Positions 34,586 through 44,118 of a stretch of DNA of 57,511 nucleotides are shown piece by piece. Position 1 is the stretch's first letter, and the number at the start of each line of letters is the position of its first letter. The position numbers were made by a program, and so were the translations under genes. The notes below the pieces were generated by a model. The model had not been told where the DNA came from. It searched no databases and saw only the letters and a program-made list of their open reading frames with translations. Source of the stretch: an uncultured Ruminococcus sp. (lineage in GTDB: Bacteria > Bacillota > Clostridia > Monoglobales > Monoglobaceae); NCBI GenBank assembly GCA_902797885.1, contig CADBUP010000154.1:1-57511 (forward strand). Direction: 5' to 3'.

Positions 34586-36349
34586 ATGATGGAAAGAAAA
34601 ACGTATAGCATAAAAGAACTGATAGCGCGGATATTCCCGTACTTTAAACCGTATAAATCTACGCTCTTTTTCGACCTTTTCTGTGCAGCACTGACAACTG
34701 TATGCGAAATGGTTCTTCCTATGATAATCCGAAGAATAACAAATACGGCGATTGCCGATGTTGCTCAGCTGACCGTCAGTATGGTTTTAAACCTGGGACT
34801 TTTGTACTTTGTTCTCAGGGTAATTGACAGCTTTGCCAACTATTATATGGCTAACACCGGCCATGTAATGGGTGCAAAAATCGAAACCGATATGCGAAGA
34901 AACGCCTATGCACACCTTCAGAAACTTTCGGATTCATACTATAACAACACTAAAATCGGTCAGATAATGGGGCGAATCACAAACGACCTGTTTGACATAA
35001 CCGAGTTTTCGCACCATTGTCCCGAAGAGTTTTTTATTGCTTTTATAAAGATAACCGTTTCTTTTATCATTCTTGCAAGAATAAATCTTCCTCTTACCTT
35101 ACTTGTATTTATGTTTGTTCCTATTATGACGGTCGTGTGCCGTGCCATAAACAAACGGATGCGTAAGGCTTTTTCCGAGCAGCGTTATCAGATAGGCGAG
35201 CTTAACGCAAATATCGAGGACAGCCTGCTCGGTCAAAAAGTTGTCAAGGCTTTCGCAAACGAGGATATGGAAAACGCACGTTTTGACGTCGGTAACCGCG
35301 AATTCCTGCGGATAAAAAAATATTCCTATAAGATTATGGGGTTGTTTCAGACCTCGACGCGAGTCTTTGACGGACTGATGTATCTGACCGTGCTTGTCGG
35401 CGGCGGCCTGTTTCTGATAAACCGAAAGATTCAGCCCGGTGATATGGTTGCGTATGTAATGTTTGTTTCGACGCTTATCGCCACAATCCGAAGAATTATC
35501 GAATTCGCCGAACAATTCCAGCGCGGAATGACCGGAATAGAACGTTTTCTTCAGATTATGGACGCGGATATTGATATATTTGATGATCCCGACGCAACGG
35601 ACATAATCTCACCCAAAGGCGAGATTGAATTTAAAAATGTTACTTTTGAATACCCCGACGACCACAACGAAGTATTCTCGAACCTGAATCTTAAAATCCA
35701 CGCGGGCGAAAAGGTTGCAATCGTCGGCCCGTCGGGCGGCGGAAAAACCACGCTATGTAACCTTATTCCGCGATTCTATGACCCGACCGGCGGAACAATC
35801 ACGATCGACGGAAGGGATATAAAAAAGATTACTTTAAAAAGCCTCAGAAAGAACATCGGTATGGTTCAACAGGACGTATATCTGTTTTCGGGAACGATAT
35901 TTGAAAATATCCGCTACGGAAGGCCGGACGCAAGCCGCGATGAGGTAATAGAAGCCGCTAAAAGGGCAGGCGCGGACGAGTTTATACGCGAGCTTAAAAA
36001 CGGCTATGACACATATGTCGGCGAACGCGGAGTTAAGCTTTCGGGCGGTCAGAAACAGCGTATCAGCATAGCGAGAGTGTTTCTCAAGAACCCGGCTATT
36101 ATCATTCTTGATGAAGCAACCTCGGCTCTCGACAACGAGAGCGAATACGCGGTGGCAAAATCACTCAATCGGCTGGCAGAGGGAAGAACGACCCTTACTA
36201 TTGCTCACCGGCTTTCAAGCATAAGAAATTCCGACCGAATCTTAGTTCTGACCGATGAAGGAATCGTCGAGGAGGGCAGCCACGATGAGCTTATGAAGCT
36301 CGGCGGAATTTATCATCAGTTCTATACTATGGCTAACGAAATGAAATAA
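34586..36349 (+). CDS. ABC exporter with fused membrane and ATPase domains
   Basis: A 587-residue half-transporter (MsbA/LmrA/BmrA type). About six membrane helices fill residues 15-310; the ATPase domain has Walker A GPSGGGKTT, signature LSGGQKQR and Walker B IIILDEATSALD. It probably forms a homodimer, as no second half-transporter is adjacent. Start could be 34586 or 34589; GGAG is 5 or 8 nt away respectively. It has its own promoter. Confidence 0.93.
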   Translation: MMERKTYSIKELIARIFPYFKPYKSTLFFDLFCAALTTVCEMVLPMIIRRITNTAIADVAQLTVSMVLNLGLLYFVLRVIDSFANYYMANTGHVMGAKIETDMRRNAYAHLQKLSDSYYNNTKIGQIMGRITNDLFDITEFSHHCPEEFFIAFIKITVSFIILARINLPLTLLVFMFVPIMTVVCRAINKRMRKAFSEQRYQIGELNANIEDSLLGQKVVKAFANEDMENARFDVGNREFLRIKKYSYKIMGLFQTSTRVFDGLMYLTVLVGGGLFLINRKIQPGDMVAYVMFVSTLIATIRRIIEFAEQFQRGMTGIERFLQIMDADIDIFDDPDATDIISPKGEIEFKNVTFEYPDDHNEVFSNLNLKIHAGEKVAIVGPSGGGKTTLCNLIPRFYDPTGGTITIDGRDIKKITLKSLRKNIGMVQQDVYLFSGTIFENIRYGRPDASRDEVIEAAKRAGADEFIRELKNGYDTYVGERGVKLSGGQKQRISIARVFLKNPAIIILDEATSALDNESEYAVAKSLNRLAEGRTTLTIAHRLSSIRNSDRILVLTDEGIVEEGSHDELMKLGGIYHQFYTMANEMK

Positions 36350-36386
36350 AAATATACGGTCCGCAATCTGCGAACCGTATATTTTG
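36349..36386. terminator. Terminator between the ABC exporter and the convergent SASP gene
   Basis: AAATATACGGT and ACCGTATATTT form an 11-12 bp stem with an inner CGCA/TGCG stem; T residues follow on both strands. It probably works in both directions. Confidence 0.85.
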
Positions 36387-36557
36387 TTAGCCCTCCACCG
36401 AACGGTTTGCTATCTCTATGGCCTTTGTTACCATATTTCCGCAATCCCTGGAGGTTACTCCGCCGAAGCCTTCTTTCTTTACAATGTTGTATACGCCGAG
36501 TTCCTTTGCGACCTCCATTTTGAGGGCTTCTGACATTTTATTTTTATGACCGCTCAT
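36387..36557 (-). CDS. Small acid-soluble spore protein, alpha/beta type
   Basis: A 56-residue protein beginning MSGHKNKMSEALKMEVAKE. The segments LKMEVAKELGVYN and FGGVTSRDCGNMVTKAIEIA match the two conserved helices of alpha/beta SASPs, which coat and protect spore DNA and are cut by the GPR protease near the first helix. This short form with VKKEGFGG is the kind found in Clostridia. It has GAGGTG 4 nt before the ATG. It lies beside spoIIR and should be a late forespore (sigma-G) gene, though I cannot pick out a clear sigma-G promoter. Confidence 0.88.
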   Translation of the reverse strand: MSGHKNKMSEALKMEVAKELGVYNIVKKEGFGGVTSRDCGNMVTKAIEIANRSVEG

Positions 36558-36707
36558 ATTTCACCTCATGATTGATATGACATACATATCTTTCTTTTAG
36601 TAAACTGTGACGCCATCAGAATTGTAAACCGCCGCAAGCTCTTGCTTCGTCGATGTTACACCAATAGTATATGCCGCAAAAGTTAAAATACTCAGACAAT
36701 TTTTTAA

Positions 36708-37328
36708 TTATTTAAAATATCTTCCCAATAATTCAGCAAGCTTAAATTTAATTTTTACATCAGGTTCTTCACCCGATGTAATAAGCCTATATTCCTCGGG
36801 AGAAAGGCACGTTTTAAGCTTTTCCTTTGAAGAGTCGGTTATTACGGCGTTCCCGCCGTTTATACAAAGCGGCGGATACATAACGCACCACCAATTATGT
36901 CCCCTTGCCGCGCCGAGACGGATGTTTAACGCCGTATAAACACCGCCCGGAAGTGTAACTTCGCCGTAATTCTTGGTCGGAAATCGACATTCCTCAACCA
37001 CGGCGCTGACCGAATCGTTACAGCCGCGGCTTTTAAGCTCATCCGCGGCGGCGGCTTCTATGCGCGGTTTTAACTCCCTTGCCCTTGCGGCGGAGGCTTC
37101 AAGAGAGCCGCAATACGAAAACACCTCTGAAAAATCGGAAAGAATTCGGTCGCGGACGCATATTTTTAAGTTTTGTGAATATTCCGAATCGTCCGCTCCG
37201 ACTATATGAAGCCGAAGTAAGTTATCGGCGATGTCTTTCTTCATATTCTCGATATAACCAAGGTATAAAACCGTTCCCAGCATAAAAATCGATATAAAAA
37301 TAAAAACAATTCTATTAAATTTTTTCAT
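36708..37328 (-). CDS. spoIIR: Stage II sporulation protein R
   Basis: The forespore signal protein that activates the SpoIIGA protease, so that sigma-E is processed in the mother cell. The 206-residue protein has an N-terminal membrane/signal segment (about 7-27), LRLHIVGADDSEYSQNLK and the family signature GHNWWCVMYPPLC. It runs in the same direction as the SASP gene. Sigma-F control is expected from the family; the promoter boxes are not clear here. Confidence 0.95.
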   Translation of the reverse strand: MKKFNRIVFIFISIFMLGTVLYLGYIENMKKDIADNLLRLHIVGADDSEYSQNLKICVRDRILSDFSEVFSYCGSLEASAARARELKPRIEAAAADELKSRGCNDSVSAVVEECRFPTKNYGEVTLPGGVYTALNIRLGAARGHNWWCVMYPPLCINGGNAVITDSSKEKLKTCLSPEEYRLITSGEEPDVKIKFKLAELLGRYFK

Positions 37329-37500
37329 TAAGTATCACTCCAAAAACAAAAATAAATAAAATATCTGTAATTTAATATATTTTTAACACATATTTAGTAT
37401 TTATACATATTGATTTTTTTTTCATAAAGTTGTACAATATAATTTAATGGTAATATGGTGTATTGTGTGATTTTTTATTATAAGAAAGGCGGAGTTTAAA

Positions 37501-38565
37501 ATGAATAAGCTTGACATCTGCGTTATATTCGGAGGAGTATCGAGCGAGCATTCGGTATCGCTTGTTTCAGCGACAACAGTTATAAAGTCTCTCGATAAGA
37601 GCAAGTATAATATACATATGATAGGAATAACAAAAGAGGGTGAGTGGCGGCTCTTTACCGGTGAAGCCGATGAGGTTATAGATTTCGACAGGGACTGTAA
37701 TAAGTATGCTCATGCCATTATATCGCCCGACCGCTCCGACCGCGGAATTATTGTTTTAAGCAATGACGGAATTCAAAAGATAAAGATAGACGCCGCGATT
37801 CCCGCTATGCACGGAAGAAACGGTGAGGACGGAACCATACAGGGTCTTTTTGAACTTGCCGGGATCCCCTATGTCGGCCCCGGAGTAATAGGAAGTGCAA
37901 TCTGTATGGACAAATGTGTGGCAAAGATTATGTTTAAAGCCGCAGGGATTCCTCAGGCAAATTGGGTTGAAGTCCGCACGGACTCAAACGGAAACTATGA
38001 TGAATCAAAACTTGACGAGATAGAAGAAAAGCTCGGCTACCCATGTTTTGTCAAGCCGTCAAACGCCGGTTCTTCGGTCGGAATAAGCAAGGCGTCAAAC
38101 CGCGATGAGCTTAAAGCGGGTCTTGCCGCGGCCGCGCCGCATGACAGAAAAATTCTTGTTGAAGAGGCGGTTAATGCACGTGAAATCGAGAGCGCCGTTC
38201 TCGGTAACGAGAACCCCGTTTGCGCCGACATTATAGGCGAGATTGTTCCTGCGGCGGAATTCTATGACTACGACGCAAAGTATGCGGATGAAAATTCAAA
38301 GCTTCTTATGCCGGCGCCCATAAGTGCCGAAGCAACCGAGAGGATTCGAAATTATGCGCTTGCCGCTTACAAGATATGCGAATGCAAGGGTTTATCGCGC
38401 GTTGATTTCTTTATGGATAAGGAAACCGGCGAGATAAAGCTGAACGAGATAAATACTCTGCCGGGATTCACTTCAATCAGTATGTATCCGAAGCTCTGGG
38501 AAAAAAGCGGGGTTGAAATTTCGGCTCTGCTTGACAAGCTGATTGAATGTGCAATGGCGGATTAG
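37501..38565 (+). CDS. ddl: D-alanine-D-alanine ligase
   Basis: Makes the D-Ala-D-Ala end of the peptidoglycan stem peptide. The 354-residue ATP-grasp protein has GGVSSEHSVSL, HGRNGEDGTIQGLFELAGIP, the ATP-grasp loop VKPSNAGSSVG, and LNEINTLPGFTSISMYP. Good AGAAAGGCGG site. The stop lies just upstream of murI, which supplies D-glutamate to the same pathway. Confidence 0.96.
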   Translation: MNKLDICVIFGGVSSEHSVSLVSATTVIKSLDKSKYNIHMIGITKEGEWRLFTGEADEVIDFDRDCNKYAHAIISPDRSDRGIIVLSNDGIQKIKIDAAIPAMHGRNGEDGTIQGLFELAGIPYVGPGVIGSAICMDKCVAKIMFKAAGIPQANWVEVRTDSNGNYDESKLDEIEEKLGYPCFVKPSNAGSSVGISKASNRDELKAGLAAAAPHDRKILVEEAVNAREIESAVLGNENPVCADIIGEIVPAAEFYDYDAKYADENSKLLMPAPISAEATERIRNYALAAYKICECKGLSRVDFFMDKETGEIKLNEINTLPGFTSISMYPKLWEKSGVEISALLDKLIECAMAD

Positions 38566-38577
38566 TTGGAGGAAGAT

Positions 38578-39384
38578 ATGGATAACAGACCCATAGGTGT
38601 TTTTGATTCGGGATTGGGCGGACTGACCTGTGTAAAAAAGGTTATGGAGATTATGCCCGATGAAGATATAATCTATTTCGGCGATACGGGAAGGGTTCCT
38701 TACGGAACAAAAAGCCCCGAAACAATCGTCAAATATGTGAGACAAAATATCAACTTTCTTGAAAGCTTTGATATAAAATTTATCATAATTGCCTGCGGAA
38801 CGGCAAGCAGCGCGGCTCTTCCCAAAATTCAGGACGAGATAAGGACCGGAATCATCGGTGTTCTTGAACCGACCTGTGCCGCTGCTGTCAGAACAACCAA
38901 AAACGGAAAAATCGGCGTAATAGGAACACAAGGAACAATAAACAGCGGAAAGTACCTTCAGACAATAAACCGTATGAACCCCGATTTAGAGGTGTTCAGC
39001 CGTGCGTGTCCCATGTTTGTTCCGCTGGTCGAAAACGGATATTTAAGAGGAACGATTCCCCGGATGATTATTGAAGAATATTTAACGCCCATAAAAGAGA
39101 GAGGTGTCGACACATTAATACTCGGCTGTACTCACTATCCTCTTCTCAGAGAGGAAATTCAAAAATTTATGGGAGATAGGGTTAAGCTTATTGACTCCGG
39201 CGCTGAGGCCGCCGTTGAAGCCCGCGAAAGACTTGAGGCAAGCGGAATGCTCTGTGACAAAAAGGGAGGAACCGACAGATATTATGTCAGCGACACGGTA
39301 GACGGTTTCGCTGAACTGGGCAGCGTTTTTCTCGACAAGCACATTGAGGGAAGCGTTCATAAAATCGATATAGAAAAGTATTGA
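38578..39384 (+). CDS. murI: Glutamate racemase
   Basis: Provides D-glutamate for peptidoglycan. The 268-residue protein has FDSGLGGLT (D10, S11), catalytic C73 in ACGTASS and catalytic C184 in LGCTHYPLL. The residue after C73 is Gly rather than the usual Asn of ACNTA; I recall the CGT variant in other clostridial MurI proteins, so activity is expected. ATG 38578 lies 6 nt after GGAGG; a TTG 12 nt upstream overlaps that site. Confidence 0.94.
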   Translation: MDNRPIGVFDSGLGGLTCVKKVMEIMPDEDIIYFGDTGRVPYGTKSPETIVKYVRQNINFLESFDIKFIIIACGTASSAALPKIQDEIRTGIIGVLEPTCAAAVRTTKNGKIGVIGTQGTINSGKYLQTINRMNPDLEVFSRACPMFVPLVENGYLRGTIPRMIIEEYLTPIKERGVDTLILGCTHYPLLREEIQKFMGDRVKLIDSGAEAAVEARERLEASGMLCDKKGGTDRYYVSDTVDGFAELGSVFLDKHIEGSVHKIDIEKY

Positions 39385-39395
39385 GGTAGATAATT

Positions 39396-39881
39396 ATGGA
39401 TGATAATGTTTTAATTAAGATAAAAACGTATCAGGATATAAACGGTGACGGTGATGAACCTATTGAGCTTGAAACCTTCGGGAAGTTCGGCGAGGTCAAC
39501 GGAAAATATTATATAATATATAAAGAGAGCGAAATGACAGGGTTTGCCGATACGACCACCACAATAAAAATCTGGGACGGAAATGTAAGCGTAAAACGCA
39601 AGGGAAAGTTTAATATGAACCTTTGTTATACAAAAGGCGAACAGAACTTATGCCTGTATCCGACGCCTTACGGCGATGTCGCCGCTTCAGTCAAGACTCT
39701 TGACGTTGATTTTGATATAAACAACGGAAGCGGCTGGGTCAAGGTCGATTATACCTTAGACCCCGACAACGAGAATTTTTTCAAAAATTCACTTAACGTT
39801 AAACTCGAAAGCATAAAGCCGTCTGATAAAAACAACTCGCCGAAGCCGAAGAAAGCGCGCCGTTTTGGCACAATGGCATAA
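39396..39881 (+). CDS. DUF1934 family protein (YwiB-like)
   Basis: A 161-residue protein likely to form a small calycin-like beta barrel. Recognisable parts are KIKTYQDINGD, YYIIYKESEMTG and TTIKIWDG. In Bacillus subtilis the relative ywiB sits next to argS, as here (26 nt before argS), which supports the assignment. Its role is unknown. A basic C-terminal tail (PKPKKARRF) is present. Confidence 0.88.
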   Translation: MDDNVLIKIKTYQDINGDGDEPIELETFGKFGEVNGKYYIIYKESEMTGFADTTTTIKIWDGNVSVKRKGKFNMNLCYTKGEQNLCLYPTPYGDVAASVKTLDVDFDINNGSGWVKVDYTLDPDNENFFKNSLNVKLESIKPSDKNNSPKPKKARRFGTMA

Positions 39882-39907
39882 TAGATTTTAGAGAGGATGT
39901 TGTACCA

Positions 39908-41605
39908 ATGAATATTTTTGATGAAATGAAAACCAAAATAACGGATAAGGTGGTGTGCGCATTTAACGCGGCTGTTGAATCGGGAGAACTTTCGGGAGAA
40001 AATGTCGATATAACCGAAAAGGTTAAGCTTGAAGTCCCTAAAGACAAGTCGCACGGCGACTTTGCGTGTAATCTCGCTATGATGCTTGCAAAGCCTCTTC
40101 GCTGTGCTCCGCGAGCAATTGCCGAAGCGATTGTTTCTCATCTCGGCGAGGATGAGGACATAGCGAAGGCTGAGGTTGCCGGAGCGGGCTTTATCAACTT
40201 TTATCTCACTCCAAACTGGCTCTATCGCGTTATGGAGGATATAGAAAGCCGCGGCACCGACTATGGTAAAATCGACCTCGGAAAGGGAAAAAGGGTAATG
40301 GTCGAATTCGTAAGCGCCAACCCAACAGGCCCTATGCATATGGGAAACGCCCGCGGCGGCGCGCTCGGCGACTGCCTTGCTTCGGTTCTTGAATATGCGG
40401 GCTATGACGTAACCCGTGAATTCTATGTAAACGACGCGGGCAACCAGATTGAAAAATTCGCAAATTCACTTAACGCAAGATACATTCAAGAGTTAAAGGG
40501 TGAGGATGCGATTGAATTCCCGGAAGACGGCTATCACGGCGATGATATAAGAGAGCACGCAAAGGCTTTTATTAAACTTTACGGCGACAAACACTTAAAC
40601 GTCAGCGAGGATGAGCGGAAAGCCGCACTTGTTGACTACGCTCTTGAAAAGAACGTGACCGCACTTCGTGAGGACTTAGAGAAATACAGAATCGTATACG
40701 ATGTGTGGTTCAGAGAAAGCAAGCTTCACAAAGACGGCGAGGTTATGGCGGCGATTGACAGGCTCCGCGATAACGGCTTTACCTATGAAGAGGACGGCGC
40801 GCTTTGGCTTAACTGTGAAAAGATGGGACTTGAAAAGAACGAGGTCCTTATCAGAAAGAACGGAATCCCGACCTATTTCGCGGCGGATATTGCATATCAC
40901 ATCAACAAGCTTGAAACACGCGGCTATGACTTAGCGATAAACATATGGGGCGCTGACCATCACGGTCATGTTGCCAGAATGAAGAAAGCGCTTGAAGCAG
41001 TCGGTATTGATTCTTCAAGGCTCACCGTTGTTTTGATGCAGCTCGTTCGTCTTATGCAGGACGGAGAGGTTGTAAGAATGTCAAAGCGTACAGGAAAGGC
41101 AATAACCCTATCTGACCTGCTTGAGGATATAAGCGTTGACGCGGCAAGATTCTTCTTTAATATGAGAAGCGCCGGCAGTCACCTTGACTTTGACCTCACC
41201 CTTGCCGCACAGCAGAGCAATGACAATCCCGTATATTACGTTCAATACGCCTATGCAAGGATTTGCAGTATTTTAAGACTTCTCGGTGAGGATGGCGTTT
41301 CCGTTAAGGATTATTCCGAAATCAACCCGTCACTTTTAAAAGAAGAGTCAGAGCTTAATCTGCTCAAAAAACTCGGTGACCTTCCGGACGAGATCAGAAT
41401 GTCGGCGGAAAGCCTTGAACCGGCAAGAATCACCCGTTATATTATGGAACTCGCTACCGACTTCCACTCATTCTATAATTCCTGCCGCGTGAAAAATGAG
41501 GACGCTGAACTTATGGCGACGAGACTAAAACTGGTCGACAGCGTCAGAATTGTTATGAAGGGAATACTTAACATGCTTAAAATAACCGCTCCCGAAAGGA
41601 TGTAA
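39908..41605 (+). CDS. argS: Arginyl-tRNA synthetase
   Basis: Class I synthetase charging tRNA-Arg. The 565-residue protein has the N-terminal Add-1 domain, the HIGH equivalent HMGNARGG after SANPTGPM, a KMSK-type VVRMSKRTG and a C-terminal DALR anticodon-binding domain with PARITRYIMELATDFHSFYNSC. No T-box leader is visible; it probably relies on upstream promoters of the ddl-murI-DUF1934 run. Confidence 0.97.
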   Translation: MNIFDEMKTKITDKVVCAFNAAVESGELSGENVDITEKVKLEVPKDKSHGDFACNLAMMLAKPLRCAPRAIAEAIVSHLGEDEDIAKAEVAGAGFINFYLTPNWLYRVMEDIESRGTDYGKIDLGKGKRVMVEFVSANPTGPMHMGNARGGALGDCLASVLEYAGYDVTREFYVNDAGNQIEKFANSLNARYIQELKGEDAIEFPEDGYHGDDIREHAKAFIKLYGDKHLNVSEDERKAALVDYALEKNVTALREDLEKYRIVYDVWFRESKLHKDGEVMAAIDRLRDNGFTYEEDGALWLNCEKMGLEKNEVLIRKNGIPTYFAADIAYHINKLETRGYDLAINIWGADHHGHVARMKKALEAVGIDSSRLTVVLMQLVRLMQDGEVVRMSKRTGKAITLSDLLEDISVDAARFFFNMRSAGSHLDFDLTLAAQQSNDNPVYYVQYAYARICSILRLLGEDGVSVKDYSEINPSLLKEESELNLLKKLGDLPDEIRMSAESLEPARITRYIMELATDFHSFYNSCRVKNEDAELMATRLKLVDSVRIVMKGILNMLKITAPERM

Positions 41606-41629
41606 AACTTTGAAAGCGAGATGACGTAT

Positions 41630-42004
41630 ATGAAAAAGATTATTATAGTATTCGCCGCGGTTTTAATGCTGGTTTTCTCGGCTGTTCCCGCATATGCCGC
41701 CGAAAACGGAAATATAACAGGCGTTTATGCCCTTAAAGGAAAGCTCTTTTATTATGACACGCCGACAAACAAAATTGTTTTGACCGGGGTTAGCCCCGTT
41801 ATACAGAATGACGCAGCAAATTCAGCCGCAAAGGCTGCCGAATACACCGAGCTTAGGGTTATTACCGCCGGAATGTTTTTTAAAGATAAAAATCAGCTTT
41901 CTCCCGAGTGGTTCAACAATTATGCTGACCGCGAGGTATGGTTTATCGTATCAATAACGGCGGACGGAAGCATATCCGTTCCCTACTTGGTTCTTAACGT
42001 ATAA
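41630..42004 (+). CDS. Small exported protein of unknown function
   Basis: A 124-residue protein with a clear signal peptide (about 1-23, ending AVPAYA). The mature part of about 100 residues is mixed polar and probably beta-rich, with no recognised domain. I choose ATG 41630 since MKKIIIVF is a normal signal-peptide start; an in-frame ATG nine bases upstream is possible. It sits between argS and the S41 protease with short gaps, so it may act in the envelope together with the protease. Confidence 0.75.
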   Translation: MKKIIIVFAAVLMLVFSAVPAYAAENGNITGVYALKGKLFYYDTPTNKIVLTGVSPVIQNDAANSAAKAAEYTELRVITAGMFFKDKNQLSPEWFNNYADREVWFIVSITADGSISVPYLVLNV

Positions 42005-42029
42005 TTAAATTATGAATAGGAGAATAAAA

Positions 42030-43526
42030 ATGCAAAAGCATAATAGATTTTTTAAACGGATAACAAGTATATGCGTTGCCTTGATTATGATGCTTTCAGT
42101 ATCATATAGCGTTGTTTTTGCTGATGAGGACGCTTCACCGGCCGACGGTGCGAATAAATCCGCGCTCGTTGATCAGGTTGCTCAGTATTTAAGTATGTAC
42201 GCACGTTATGATACGGTAACGCAGCAGAATCTCTATAAGGACGCACTTCTAAAGGCGGTTGAACAAAACCCGGAGCTATATGAATCGGTTATGAAAACAA
42301 TGCTTGAATCAATCGATGAACATTCCGAATATTATACAGCCGAAGAAGCCGCGGCAATGAAAGAGAGAATTTCGGGAACTATTGTCGGAATCGGAATTAC
42401 CTTCCAAATGAATAGTGAAGGCGTTGATATTCAGAGCGTCATCGGAGGAACACCAGCCGAACAAGCGGGAATCCAAGTAGGCGATGTAATAGTAAGTGCC
42501 GACGGGATAGATTTTTCGGGTATGAACTCGGATACGGCGGCTTCCTATATAAAAGGCGCGGAAGGCACAACGGTTACCTTAGGAATAAAACGTTCAGGCA
42601 CCGGAGATATCGTTTATATGCAGCTTAAACGTGCGCCGATTATCGGAAACTCTGTTATAAGCAAGGTCTATGGCGAGGGTAAGGATAGAATGATGTACAT
42701 TCGTGTTTCGGGATTTGTTTCAAACACAGCAGAGTTATTTAAAAAAGAGCTTGACAGCGCTTCAAGTCAAGGTATCACCAGGATTACCATTGACCTTCGC
42801 AATAACGGCGGCGGGTTGTTTGATCAGGCAATCGAAATGGCTGATTACCTTTTACCTAAAGACACTATAATCACCACCGAGGATCATAAAATTAATCTGC
42901 TTAACGTAACATATAAGACAAAGAGTGACGACACACGGAAGTTTGACACGGTTGTGCTTATCAATAAAAACTCAGCGAGTGCATCTGAGGTTTTGAGTGC
43001 CGCTCTTTCCGAAAACGACCGAGCATATCTGATAGGTGAAAGGTCTTACGGTAAGGGAACTATTCAAACAATAGCCGACCTTCCTTACGGCGATTGTATA
43101 AAGTATACCATGGGTTTCTATCTCACTCCTAAAGGAAATAACATTAACGGTGTAGGAATCGAACCCGACTATACAATTGAAAATCCTCTTACTCCATTCG
43201 AAATAGACAAATACGAAAAATTCAGTTATACCCGTGTTTATAATATCGGTGATAATGGCGAAGAAGTTAAAACCGCCAAAGAGCTGCTTAAAATCTGTGG
43301 ACTGTATAACGGTGAAATCAACGATGAATACGATGATGCCACAGCCGACGCAATTTATAATTTCCAAAGCAGAACCGGTCTTTATCCTTACGGAACATTC
43401 GACCTCACCACTCAGCATGAGCTTTATGAGAGAATGAAAGCAACCAAGATTGAACACGATGACCAGTTAAAAGCCGCACTCGAACACTTTGGTATAGACA
43501 CAACCGAAATCGAATCAGAAGAATAA
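42030..43526 (+). CDS. C-terminal processing protease (S41, PDZ, peptidoglycan-binding domain)
   Basis: A 498-residue exported Ser/Lys protease like CtpA/CtpB. The signal peptide or membrane anchor spans about 1-31. A PDZ domain follows (about 105-195, GIGITFQMNSEGVDI), then the S41 domain with NSASASEVLSAAL (nucleophile region) and lysine in GERSYGKGTIQ, and a C-terminal PG_binding_1-like domain (about 405-475). CtpB relatives act in spore sigma-factor signalling; a housekeeping envelope role is also possible. ATG 42030 is 7 nt from AGGAG. Confidence 0.93.
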   Translation: MQKHNRFFKRITSICVALIMMLSVSYSVVFADEDASPADGANKSALVDQVAQYLSMYARYDTVTQQNLYKDALLKAVEQNPELYESVMKTMLESIDEHSEYYTAEEAAAMKERISGTIVGIGITFQMNSEGVDIQSVIGGTPAEQAGIQVGDVIVSADGIDFSGMNSDTAASYIKGAEGTTVTLGIKRSGTGDIVYMQLKRAPIIGNSVISKVYGEGKDRMMYIRVSGFVSNTAELFKKELDSASSQGITRITIDLRNNGGGLFDQAIEMADYLLPKDTIITTEDHKINLLNVTYKTKSDDTRKFDTVVLINKNSASASEVLSAALSENDRAYLIGERSYGKGTIQTIADLPYGDCIKYTMGFYLTPKGNNINGVGIEPDYTIENPLTPFEIDKYEKFSYTRVYNIGDNGEEVKTAKELLKICGLYNGEINDEYDDATADAIYNFQSRTGLYPYGTFDLTTQHELYERMKATKIEHDDQLKAALEHFGIDTTEIESEE

Positions 43527-43538
43527 AAACGATTTAAA

Positions 43539-43582
43539 TTCAGGATTGAGACGTGTATACACATCTCAATCCTGAACTTTAA
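43539..43582 (+). terminator. Terminator after the S41 protease gene
   Basis: TTCAGGATTGAGA and TCTCAATCCTGAA form a 13-bp perfect stem with further inner pairing (GTG/CAC). The following tract (CTTTAATAA) is weak in T. Confidence 0.75.
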
Positions 43583-43629
43583 TAAACCTGTGACTGGTTA
43601 AAATATTTTTAAAAATTTTCAATTTTTTG

Positions 43630-43658
43630 TTGACATATTCCGAAAAATGTGTTATTAT
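43630..43658 (+). promoter_or_regulatory. Promoter of the tRNA pair
   Basis: TTGACA (43630-43635), 17 nt, TATTAT (43653-43658). Confidence 0.85.
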
Positions 43659-43678
43659 ATATAAGCTGTATTTATTGT

Positions 43679-43755
43679 GGTCCGGTAGTTCAGTTGGTTA
43701 GAATGCCAGCCTGTCACGCTGGAGGTCGTGGGTTCGAACCCCATCCGGATCGCCA
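43679..43755 (+). tRNA. tRNA-Asp (GTC)
   Basis: The cloverleaf folds with acceptor GGTCCGG/CCGGATC (one G-T), anticodon stem CCAGC/GCTGG around the loop CTGTCAC (anticodon GTC), T arm GTGGG-TTCGAAC-CCCAT, discriminator G and an encoded CCA. It is followed after 3 nt by tRNA-Thr. Confidence 0.97.
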
Positions 43756-43758
43756 TTT

Positions 43759-43834
<76 letters not shown>

Positions 43835-43835
43835 C

Positions 43836-43863
43836 AAAAAGCCCGTTTTCACGGGCTTTTTTG
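43836..43863 (+). terminator. Terminator of the tRNA operon
   Basis: AAAAAGCCCGT and ACGGGCTTTTT form a stem around a 4-nt loop, with the T tract continuing to 43862. Bases up to about 44050 hold nothing else recognisable. Confidence 0.92.
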
Positions 43864-44056
43864 TATGTTAAAAGCTTTTGTGTTTTGATTTATAACCTAC
43901 TTTTTTACCCGCTTTTAAATAAATAACAAAGTTATATAAATAATAAATTTCGGGGTTTTTCAAGCTAATAATTTTATATATTTCGGTTTAATCCATGCTT
44001 TTTTACTTCCGAGCTTTCGTAAACATAAATATTTTATTAAATTTACATTACGGCTA

Positions 44057-44085
44057 TTGATTTTATGACCGAAATTTGATATATT
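44057..44085 (+). promoter_or_regulatory. Promoter of the DUF368 gene
   Basis: TTGATT (44057-44062), 17 nt, TATATT (44080-44085). Confidence 0.65.
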
Positions 44086-44118
44086 GTTTATTGGACAAAA
44101 ATAAAAAGGATGTATCTG

